From the NCBI GenBank assembly GCA_030745255.1, contig JASLOY010000318.1:1-5013 (forward strand): a stretch of 5,013 nt of DNA, written 5' to 3'. Position numbers and translations under genes: made by a program. Origin of the DNA: Vicinamibacterales bacterium (GTDB lineage: Bacteria; Acidobacteriota; Vicinamibacteria; Vicinamibacterales; UBA8438). This document shows, in pieces, positions 1 to 5,013 of this stretch. Under the pieces are notes generated by a model. It was not told the origin of the DNA and did not search any database. It saw only the letters and a program-made list of their open reading frames with translations. The first letter of the stretch is position 1. Every line of letters begins with the position of its first letter.

Positions 1-42
1 ATTGAAGCGCGCGAGGAGTACGAGCTACGTCAAGCTGCGTAG
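1..42 (+). CDS. Possible C-terminal tail of a plus-strand gene entering from the left edge
   Basis: Frame 1 is open from the first base and ends in TAG at 40-42, giving the 13 residues IEAREEYELRQAA. The charged, helix-like composition resembles a real protein C-terminus. If real, the gene is convergent with the kinase gene and the two stop regions overlap by 18 bp (25-42). Thirteen residues are far too few to assign a function, and an open frame this short can occur by chance, so this is a tentative call. Confidence 0.25.
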   Translation: MEAREEYELRQAA

Positions 43-1644
43 TCTAAATGTGTGTCCAAGGAACCGGGTGCGGTACACCGGCAACAGCGCCGATACCCCG
101 AAGCGGAAATAATCCAGCCACCCACGCGCGAAGTCCGGCCCGATTCCGAGCTGCAACTCGAAATTTGCGCACGCCATCCACCCAAGTGCCACCACGATTA
201 CGGTGATGCCGGCGGCCCAGCCGCCATACCGCGCGACTTTCTGTAGCGTGCTGCCCCCGGGCGTGTCCGGTCTGGACGCCACTAGCGCATCGCCCATCAT
301 GGCGACCGTCAGCCACCGTTGTTCCGGCGTCCTCGCAAGTCCCGTCTCGATGACTCCTGCGAGATCATCGAGCAGGTTGGGCGCCTCGTTGGAGAGTAGG
401 AGCATCCGTTCGCCCCGGTCGTGGGCCAGGTGAATCTCTTCTGCCGAGTCGCCCTGCACCGGAAGTTTTCCAGTTACGAGATAGAACAGCAGCACCCCGA
501 CCGCATAGACGTCGCTTTGGAAAGTCGGCTCGACGAGCTGGCCGTCGCGGAGCTTGAACAGCTCCGGCGCCATGTAGGCTGGGGTGCCGGCTCGAGCCTC
601 GTTCGCATCGACCGCGCTCGGGTCCTGGAACCGCGCCGCGCCGAAGTCCATGAGGACGATCCGTCCGTCGGTTCCGCGTACAACGTTCTGCGCCTTGATG
701 TCGCCGTGGACGATGCCGGCGGCGTGCACCGCTGCGAGCGCGTTGCAGAGTGCTATCCCTACATCCGCCGCGGCCTCCGCATCAAGGGGCGAGCCGTAGC
801 GAATTTCGTCCCAGAGCGTCTCGCCTTCGACGAGCTCCATCCAGACCCCGACCTGGCCATCAATCTCGTCGGCGCCATGCACAACCACCACGTTGGGATG
901 CCGTACGCGGGCGAGCTTGCGTGCTTCGCTCAGCAGCTCATCCTTGGGTCGCTGCATCCGAGTTGGGTGATAGAGCTTGAGCGCCACGCGGGTCTGCAGC
1001 ACAGGGTCCAGCGCGCTAAAGACGGTGCCGAAACCGCCCTTGCCGACCTCTTTCAGATCGGTGAACTTGCCCCACTTTGTGACTACCGGCTCGGTCTTCG
1101 CCAGCACGAGCAGCTCGCGAAGGACCGCTTCCTCTTCGGGGCTCATGTCGGCAGGAGCACCATCAGCGGACCGTGCATCGGTCGGCGTGGAATCGTTTCC
1201 GAGAAGGTCGGCAAGGCGCTCGCTTCGATGCGCCGTGCCGCCGAACACGTCACGCAGCAGGCGGTCCATCGCCCGGCTTACAGTTACTCGAGCATCTGCG
1301 GCGGAGGCGTCGCCAAGGTCCAGTGCGATCTGCTCGTAGGAGTTGCCCCGATTCAGGCGGGCCAGACAGGCATGTTGCTCGTGGGCCGGCAGCAGGTCGA
1401 AGGCGTTTCGATAGGCAGCGAGCTTAGCCGGATCGAGCGTGCTGGCAGCGTCTCCACCGACAGACTCTGATCGGAGCTGCTCGAGACGAGAATGCCGAGG
1501 ACCCGGCACGATTGCCTTTCCGAGAGACGCGCGGTCGAGCGACGACAAACTTGGCAAGTCTGCGCGAACTGATGAATTAGCAGTTTCTGTGCAGATTATG
1601 CCCATGGTGTCAATATTTGGCACAGAGACTCCCAGTTGTGTCAC
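25..1644 (-). CDS. Ser/Thr protein kinase with N-terminal sigma-70 region-4-like helix-turn-helix and a C-terminal membrane segment
   Basis: This is a Hanks-type protein kinase that transfers phosphate from ATP to Ser/Thr residues; its substrates are unknown. Counting from the GTG at 1644, residues about 75-134 resemble sigma-70 region 4 (LLPAHEQHACLARLNRG, SYEQIALDLG, then a VSRAMDRLL recognition-helix-like segment). The kinase domain spans about 194-455: glycine loop GKGGFGTV 201-208, ATP lysine K223, helix-C glutamate E240, catalytic loop HGDIKAQN 313-320 (D315, K317, N320), DFG 333-335, APE 359-361, D378 and R443. All catalytic residues are present. The HRD arginine is replaced by glycine, so it is a non-RD kinase. 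One hydrophobic segment (about 473-492) probably anchors it in the membrane, leaving only about 45 residues beyond and no sensor repeats. The start is uncertain: the GTG at 1644 has a weak SD and the first ~45 codons are AT-richer, so a GTG at 1509 behind GGAAAGG is a strong alternative (494 residues). The gene is divergent from the hydrolase. Confidence 0.9.
   Translation of the reverse strand: MTQLGVSVPNIDTMGIICTETANSSVRADLPSLSSLDRASLGKAIVPGPRHSRLEQLRSESVGGDAASTLDPAKLAAYRNAFDLLPAHEQHACLARLNRGNSYEQIALDLGDASAADARVTVSRAMDRLLRDVFGGTAHRSERLADLLGNDSTPTDARSADGAPADMSPEEEAVLRELLVLAKTEPVVTKWGKFTDLKEVGKGGFGTVFSALDPVLQTRVALKLYHPTRMQRPKDELLSEARKLARVRHPNVVVVHGADEIDGQVGVWMELVEGETLWDEIRYGSPLDAEAAADVGIALCNALAAVHAAGIVHGDIKAQNVVRGTDGRIVLMDFGAARFQDPSAVDANEARAGTPAYMAPELFKLRDGQLVEPTFQSDVYAVGVLLFYLVTGKLPVQGDSAEEIHLAHDRGERMLLLSNEAPNLLDDLAGVIETGLARTPEQRWLTVAMMGDALVASRPDTPGGSTLQKVARYGGWAAGITVIVVALGWMACANFELQLGIGPDFARGWLDYFRFGVSALLPVYRTRFLGHTFRLRSLT
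1515..1521 (-). promoter_or_regulatory. Candidate ribosome binding site for an alternative, shorter kinase start
   Basis: On the minus strand GGAAAGG lies 5 nt before a GTG at 1509-1507, in frame with the kinase. It is a better Shine-Dalgarno match than anything before the GTG at 1644 or the ATG at 1605. A start here keeps the whole sigma-region-4-like domain, which begins about 25 residues later, and removes the AT-richer, low-complexity N-terminus. Confidence 0.35.
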
Positions 1645-1645
1645 T

Positions 1646-1681
1646 CAGATCCACGGATCTGGTCGACCACTTGACGAAGTG
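1646..1681. repeat. Cluster of three adjacent inverted repeats, possible operator
   Basis: Three perfect dyads sit side by side. CAGATCC-AC-GGATCTG (1646-1661) has 7-bp arms and a 2-bp centre. GGTCGACC (1661-1668) is an 8-bp palindrome. CACTT-GACG-AAGTG (1668-1681) has 5-bp arms. They end one base upstream of the GTG at 1644. Dimeric regulators bind such symmetric sites, so a role as operator is possible. As RNA, the first dyad could form a 6-bp hairpin with a CG-rich tetraloop right before the GTG. Function is inferred from symmetry only. Confidence 0.4.
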
Positions 1682-1848
1682 AATGATCTCTCCCTACTGA
1701 ACGTCAGAAGCCAGAAGACCGAACAGGGCGCCGCCGGGTCATCTCCTCGATCCGCCGTAGCTGGCTCGCTGGCGAGGTCCGAACATTGGCTAACTAAGGG
1801 TGTAGGATGCGGCAGACGCACGATCCGTTGGCCAGATCTTCCAATTAT

Positions 1849-1855
1849 GAGGAGA
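1849..1855 (+). promoter_or_regulatory. Ribosome binding site of the hydrolase gene
   Basis: GAGGAGA is a strong Shine-Dalgarno match placed 7 nt before the ATG at 1863. It decides the start over several further in-frame ATGs (1869, 1914, 1923, 1932-1940), none of which has a comparable site. Confidence 0.8.
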
Positions 1856-1862
1856 CGCCGTC

Positions 1863-3326
1863 ATGACAATGAGCCGAAATCAGCAGTCACAAACCTGTGG
1901 CAAATCGGCACGCATGCTGACCATGCTGACGATGATGATGGCGACCGGAGTGCTCCTGTTCGCGACCGTGCTGACCGCCGCGGCACAGGGCGCGGGGCCG
2001 GCGCCAACCATCACCGGCCCGATTCCGGTGACTGCTCCTCCTGGCGACGCGTCACATGGCTTCGTTTTCTCGCCGGCAGCAGTCGATCTCGCCTCCCACG
2101 GCTACATCGAGGAGGAGTTCTTCATCGAGGGGACCGCGAACCGGTACACGCGACCGGAGATGGCGACCGCCGAGGTGCTCGATAGCGGGCATGCCTACAA
2201 GACGCGGTTCGTCGTCAGACGTCCGACGTCTCGCGATGCGTTCAATGGAACCGTCGTGGTCGAGTGGAACAACGTGACCGCGGGTCGAGACCTCGACATC
2301 GACTGGTTCCAGTCGTGGCCGCACTTCGTGCGCGCCGGGTACGCCTGGGTCGGTGTGTCGGCACAGCGGGTGGGCGTGGACGCGCTACGCGAGTGGAGCC
2401 CCGAGCGATACGGATCGCTCGATGTGACGCACGACGGGATGGTCGAGCGGGACGAGCTGTCCTACGACATCTTTGCTGCGGTCGGTCGGGCGGTGCGCGA
2501 GTCGCCGAACGCGGCGGTCATGGGCGGACTTTCCGTCGACCATGTCATCGCGACGGGGCATTCGCAGTCGGCCGGGCGACTTGCCACCTATCTCAACAAC
2601 GTTCATCCGATTGACCCTGTCTACGAGGGTGTCGTGGTCCATGGTGGCGGCAGCCGAATTCGCGACGATCTGGACGTCAAGGTCTGGAAGCTGCTGGCCG
2701 AGACCGATCTGGGACGGCAGGCCGCCATCCGCCAACCTGACACCACGAGCTTCAGAACCTGGGAAGTGGCCGGGTCCTCGCACGTCGACATCTTCTTCGC
2801 GGTCGAGTCGGCCAAGGTCACCGCAGCGATGGACGGGTGGACCGAGAAAGAGGCACTCGCCGACCTGCCGGCGGCTGGGGAGCGGAGCGGGCGCTGCGAC
2901 CTGCCGGAGTACAGCCGGGTGCCGTTCCGCTACGTGATGAACGCGGCCTACGACCATATGGTGCGCTGGGTCGAGGCGGGTGTGCCGCCGCCGACCGCAT
3001 CGCCGGTCGATGCCGATTCGGTCGGGCCGCCCGCGGTGTTTGCCCGGGATGAGCGGGGGAACGCGACCGGCGGCATCCGGCTCGCCGCCCACGCGGTGCC
3101 CACCGCCATGAACGCCGGTCAGAACACCGGCGCCGGGTTCTGTCGTCTCTACGGCGCGCACGAGCCGTTTGATGCGGCGACGCTGGCCGGACTCTATCCA
3201 AGCCACGACGTCTACGTCGCGGCGGTGCGGGAGATTGCCGAAGCGAACGTGGCGGCCGGCTACATCCTGGCCGAGGACGGCGAGGAGACAATCAGGCTGG
3301 CAGAGCAGTCGGCGATCGGGCGGTAG
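1863..3326 (+). CDS. Exported alpha/beta hydrolase domain-containing protein
   Basis: This 487-residue protein belongs to the alpha/beta hydrolase family known in Pfam as Abhydrolase_10 (alpha/beta hydrolase domain), whose substrates are mostly unknown; esterase-like activity is a family-level inference. Residues 1-41 form a signal peptide: a polar n-region, a Met/Leu-rich hydrophobic core, and a TAAA-Q cleavage site near 41/42, so it acts outside the cytoplasm. The family-typical block NGTVVVEWNNVTAGRDLDIDW is followed by GYAWVGVSAQRVGVDAL and the RYGSL segment. The nucleophile elbow GHSQSAG places the catalytic serine at Ser234. GSSH at about 304-307 gives His307 as the likely catalytic histidine; I could not place the acid residue securely. 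The C-terminal region (about 370-470) is Pro/Gly-rich and ends with an intact stop. The length is normal for the family. The gene stands alone on the plus strand, between a divergent kinase and a convergent selenoprotein, so it is probably monocistronic. Confidence 0.88.
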   Translation: MTMSRNQQSQTCGKSARMLTMLTMMMATGVLLFATVLTAAAQGAGPAPTITGPIPVTAPPGDASHGFVFSPAAVDLASHGYIEEEFFIEGTANRYTRPEMATAEVLDSGHAYKTRFVVRRPTSRDAFNGTVVVEWNNVTAGRDLDIDWFQSWPHFVRAGYAWVGVSAQRVGVDALREWSPERYGSLDVTHDGMVERDELSYDIFAAVGRAVRESPNAAVMGGLSVDHVIATGHSQSAGRLATYLNNVHPIDPVYEGVVVHGGGSRIRDDLDVKVWKLLAETDLGRQAAIRQPDTTSFRTWEVAGSSHVDIFFAVESAKVTAAMDGWTEKEALADLPAAGERSGRCDLPEYSRVPFRYVMNAAYDHMVRWVEAGVPPPTASPVDADSVGPPAVFARDERGNATGGIRLAAHAVPTAMNAGQNTGAGFCRLYGAHEPFDAATLAGLYPSHDVYVAAVREIAEANVAAGYILAEDGEETIRLAEQSAIGR

Positions 3327-3335
3327 TGTGGCTTT

Positions 3336-4481
3336 CTATGGTCTATTTGCGCGCTGCCGGTCGAGCAGCTCGAGGTCGAGCGTGAACGTGAGCGGTACCG
3401 AGACCGGGTCGAAGCAGAGGGCATCGTCGCAGGCCTGGTAATCGAGCGTGCCGGTCAGTGTCAGTGCGTCGAGCTGGGCCAGCGCCTCCTCGGCGTCCGG
3501 GGCTCCCGAGACAACCGCCTCCTGCATCAGCGTGAACGGCTGCTGATACACCGGGACGCGCTCGTCGAGCGGCTCGAAATGGTAGATCTCCGACGCGGGG
3601 AATTCGACCGGTTCGAAACGCACGTGCGGGACCGGGTTCAGGTTGAACGCAATCACGCGGTAGCCCAGCGCATCGGCGCCCGGGGCGTAGACATGGATGT
3701 CGGGGTTGGGCTCGACGTCGACGGCTACCGAGAACCGGGTGCCGACGGTGACGTTCGGGTCGCTCGCGTATGCGGTCAGCTTCAGATGCGCGGTCGAGCC
3801 TTCGATCGCCGCAATGGGCGACAGCCCGGCACCGAGCTTCAGCATCACGTTCGCCGTGGTATTCCGCTCGCGGTAGAACTCTTCGAAGAACCGCGAGGTG
3901 ACGCGCCCCTCCGCATCGAGCATGAAGGTGCCAGGGTAGGGGGTGCCGACGATCATCGGGTTGGCGCCGAAGACCGAGACGTATTTCGCGACGTCGGCCA
4001 CGACGTCCGGGTCGTCCCGGTTCGTGCCCACACCCTCCGCGGCGACGGTGTTCAGGATGCCGAAGTCGGTGATCACCGACGAGTCGTCATCAGACAGGAG
4101 GGGGAAGGTGATGCCGCGTCGCTGGCTGAAGTCGGCGAGCACCGCTTCCGAGTCGTAACTGATCGCCGCGACACCGAGTCCCTGGCCCCGCAGTTCTTCC
4201 AGGCGGCTTTGCAGCTCCACGAGCTGCGCTTTGCAGTACGGTCACCAGTCGGCCGAGCGGTGAAACAGCAGAATCGCGCCGTTCGGTCCCAGGATCGAGT
4301 CGCGGGTCCGGACCCGGCCGTTCTGGTCGGGCAGGCTGAAATCGGGCACGCCCTCGCCGACCTGCGGGCCAAGGGACGCAACGTCGACCGGTGTCCGTGA
4401 TTGCATGGCCAGTGATGGGAAACCGACCACCAAGGCCGCCAGCACCCCGGTCAGGGCTGCTCGCCGAGTCTGTAGATGCAT
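3336..4481 (-). CDS. Selenoprotein: exported redoxin (AhpC/TSA-like) with UxxC centre fused to a DsbD N-terminal-like domain
   Basis: The frame is open from ATG 4481 to TAG 3338-3336 except for one TGA at 4244-4242, read here as selenocysteine 80 of 381 residues. An ordinary gene caller splits it into an N-terminal piece (4532-4242) and a C-terminal piece (4220-3336). Residues 1-25 are a signal peptide with twin arginines (R6-R7) and SLA cleavage. The redoxin domain covers about 36-207: PDFSLPDQNG, ILLFHRSADW, then U80-P-Y-C83-K, AAISYDS, ITFPLLSD and a YPGTFMLD segment with the probable cis-proline P183. About 225-375 resembles the N-terminal domain of DsbD, including HVYAPG and YQAC351-DDALC356, a CX4C pair. 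The protein is probably an extracytoplasmic thiol/selenol oxidoreductase; its substrate is unknown. ATG 4481 is preferred over GTG 4532 because it has AGGA 9 nt upstream and starts directly at the signal peptide. The gene lies 73 nt downstream of the methyltransferase. The alternative is a nonsense mutation or sequencing error. Confidence 0.85.
4211..4227 (-). promoter_or_regulatory. Putative bacterial SECIS hairpin downstream of the Sec codon
   Basis: Minus-strand GCAGCTC-GTG-GAGCTGC is a perfect 7-bp stem with a 3-nt GUG loop. The loop begins at nucleotide 22 after the TGA, inside the roughly 16-37 nt range used for bacterial SECIS models. A G at the first loop position, followed by U, fits the GU feature that SelB recognises. 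No bulged U, as in E. coli fdhF, is visible in the upper stem. The hairpin lies within the coding sequence (residues about 85-91) and would recruit SelB with Sec-tRNA. Confidence 0.7.
4242..4244 (-). other. In-frame TGA read as a selenocysteine codon (Sec80)
   Basis: On the minus strand the codons are gcc gac tgg TGA ccg tac tgc aaa, that is A-D-W-stop-P-Y-C-K. Related redoxins have a cysteine at this place (SADWC-P-x-C). The frame continues for about 300 codons with clear family motifs. Substitution of Sec for the first Cys of a CxxC motif is the classic pattern of bacterial redox selenoproteins. Confidence 0.85.
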
Positions 4482-4490
4482 GATGTCGCA

Positions 4491-4494
4491 TCCT
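4491..4494 (-). promoter_or_regulatory. Ribosome binding site supporting the ATG 4481 start of the selenoprotein
   Basis: Minus-strand AGGA lies 9 nt before the ATG at 4481. The more distal GTG at 4532 has no well-placed site, and its extra 17 residues (MLQRTHRAPRLVLGCDI) precede what already looks like a complete signal peptide. Confidence 0.55.
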
Positions 4495-4499
4495 AACAC

Positions 4500-4555
4500 G
4501 AGTCGAGGAGCCCTGTGTGTGCGCTGAAGCACAGGTTAGCGAAACCCACCGACTC
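4500..4555 (-). repeat. Nested inverted repeats in the methyltransferase-selenoprotein spacer
   Basis: The 73-nt gap holds two nested pairs of perfect 6-bp arms: an outer GAGTCG/CGACTC (4550-4555 with 4500-4505) and an inner CCTGTG/CACAGG (4530-4535 with 4512-4517). The outer arm just touches the methyltransferase stop codon, and the structure ends 5 nt before the AGGA of the selenoprotein. There is no T-run, so it is not a standard intrinsic terminator. It could be a leader or attenuator structure, or chance pairing in GC-rich DNA. Confidence 0.3.
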
Positions 4556-5013
4556 TAGCCCTGACACACCGCAATCAGACCGGTCACCGGTTCCCCATAT
4601 TCGTAACGGACCGTAGTCTCGTCAAGGCTGAGCAGGGTCAGTCCGGCGTTCGCCGCTACGCTGGTCACGTGATTGGGATGATGCGTGAATCGACCGGAGT
4701 CCGAGAGCCGGAAGGGATCGGTGTCGCCCCGTTCGACGGTGAACCCCAGCAGCCCGCCCGGTCTGAGCTTCTTGGCTGCCGGCTCCACGACCTGCGCGAG
4801 ATCGCCAAAGTAGATGAGGGTATCGCACGCTAGGACGAGGTCGAACAGGTCGGACGCGGTCTGGGCGAGCCACCGGGTAATCTCGGCGGTCTCGAGCCGG
4901 TCGTAGATCGCACGCGTCCGCGAGCGGGCGACCATCTCGGCCGACAGGTCGACACCCACGAGATGCGCCGCCTTCGCTCGCCAGAGCGCACCGCCCAGTC
5001 CAGTGCCGCATCC
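4555..5013 (-). CDS. Class I SAM-dependent methyltransferase, C-terminal part (5' end beyond the window)
   Basis: The frame is open from the right edge to TAG at 4557-4555, giving 152 residues of a longer protein. The visible part starts inside SAM-binding motif I (GCGTGLG, visible residues 1-7). It continues with the acidic post-motif I in VGVDLSAEM (D22), the RAIYDRL segment, motif II FDLVLACDTLIYFGDL (57-72) and motif III LRPGG (83-87). The C-terminal FTVER...GRFTHHPNHV...YEYGEPVTGL pattern resembles the predicted methyltransferases often found with TPR repeats (COG4976-like). The methyl acceptor cannot be told from the sequence. An ATG at 4959 is internal to the Rossmann fold and is not the true start. 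The gene lies upstream of the selenoprotein on the same strand, 73 nt away, so an operon is possible but unproven. Confidence 0.87.
   Translation of the reverse strand, partial: GCGTGLGGALWRAKAAHLVGVDLSAEMVARSRTRAIYDRLETAEITRWLAQTASDLFDLVLACDTLIYFGDLAQVVEPAAKKLRPGGLLGFTVERGDTDPFRLSDSGRFTHHPNHVTSVAANAGLTLLSLDETTVRYEYGEPVTGLIAVCQG

Larger units (their letters stand above)
1645..1862. promoter_or_regulatory. Divergent intergenic region between kinase and hydrolase genes
   Basis: This 218-bp spacer must carry the promoters for both divergent genes, unless the kinase promoter lies in the AT-richer stretch 1560-1644. No convincing sigma-70 promoter was found. A near-consensus -35 hexamer TTGACG at 1671-1676 (plus strand) is followed at 16-17 nt only by a poor -10 (CCTACT or CTACTG). 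The kinase-proximal end holds a dyad cluster listed separately, and the hydrolase-proximal end holds a clear ribosome binding site. No small ORF or RNA gene was recognised. Confidence 0.5.

Noticed and set aside
421..1470. 349-residue plus-strand ORF opposite the kinase
   Set aside because: It is antisense to an intact kinase with all catalytic motifs, shows no recognisable domain, and long antisense frames are expected in GC-rich coding DNA.
1671..1699. Sigma-70 promoter with -35 TTGACG for the hydrolase
   Set aside because: The -35 is good but the -10 candidates at 16-17 nt match at most three of six positions, and the -35 overlaps a dyad that explains part of its sequence.
1914..1940. Short tandem repeat (two copies of ATGCTGACS followed by ATG triplets)
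   Set aside because: It encodes the Met/Leu/Thr-rich core of the hydrolase signal peptide; simple repetition here needs no further explanation.
2385..3206. 273-residue minus-strand ORF opposite the hydrolase
   Set aside because: It has Arg/Gly/His-rich composition without a domain; the hydrolase on the plus strand has a signal peptide, SD and GHSQS motif.
3361..3373. Small hairpin TCGAG-CAG-CTCGA as terminator of the hydrolase
   Set aside because: The stem is only 5 bp, lies inside the selenoprotein coding region and has no T-run.
3336..4220. Independent gene starting at the GTG at 4220
   Set aside because: The GTG encodes an internal Val in the helix after the UxxC motif; a protein starting there would lack the signal peptide and active site.
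3579..4400. 273-residue plus-strand ORF spanning the selenoprotein's TGA region
   Set aside because: It is a mirror frame of the redoxin gene, rich in Arg, Asp and Val with no family resemblance; the minus strand has clear redoxin and DsbD-N motifs on both sides of the TGA.
3336..4481. Pseudogene by nonsense mutation
   Set aside because: Not excluded, but the TGA sits exactly at a redox Cys position, is followed by a SECIS-like hairpin, and no other frame damage exists in the gene.
4242..4532. Independent short secreted protein ending at the TGA
   Set aside because: It stops in the middle of a thioredoxin fold directly before the redox motif, and the same frame continues with the rest of the fold.

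Overview
The window is bacterial, GC-rich and gene-dense. Four convincing protein genes are visible, two of them recognisable only in part at the edges or across a stop codon. A secreted alpha/beta hydrolase, a kinase with a sigma-factor-like N-terminus and a selenoprotein together suggest an environmental bacterium of the Acidobacteriota (Vicinamibacteria-like) type. That placement is inference from family resemblance, not from a marker gene. No tRNA, rRNA, CRISPR array or mobile element was seen.

Layout: (1) On the minus strand, 25-1644 encodes a membrane-anchored Ser/Thr protein kinase with a sigma-70 region-4-like helix-turn-helix in front of the kinase domain. Its 3' end may overlap the last codons of a plus-strand gene that enters from the left edge. 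(2) A 218-bp divergent spacer (1645-1862) carries a cluster of perfect dyads next to the kinase start and a good ribosome binding site for the next gene. (3) On the plus strand, 1863-3326 encodes an exported alpha/beta-hydrolase-domain protein with a GHSQS nucleophile elbow. (4) Nine bases further on, in convergent orientation, lies the most interesting gene. On the minus strand, 4481-3336 reads as one 381-residue exported redoxin/DsbD-N fusion, interrupted only by an in-frame TGA at 4244-4242. The TGA falls exactly where the first cysteine of a CxxC redox motif is expected (W-TGA-P-Y-C-K). It is followed by a perfect 7-bp hairpin with a GUG loop at the distance typical of a bacterial SECIS element. 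I read it as a selenocysteine codon, so two apparently separate ORFs are one selenoprotein gene. (5) Upstream on the same strand, 5013-4555 is the C-terminal part of a class I SAM-dependent methyltransferase cut by the right edge; it may be co-transcribed with the selenoprotein.

How the genes fit together: the selenoprotein is probably an extracytoplasmic thiol/selenol redox enzyme. Its UxxC redoxin centre and C-terminal CX4C DsbD-N-like centre could exchange electrons. Nothing in the window ties the kinase, hydrolase and methyltransferase to that chemistry. The selenocysteine machinery (selA, selB, selC, selD) is not in the window and must be elsewhere if the reading is right.
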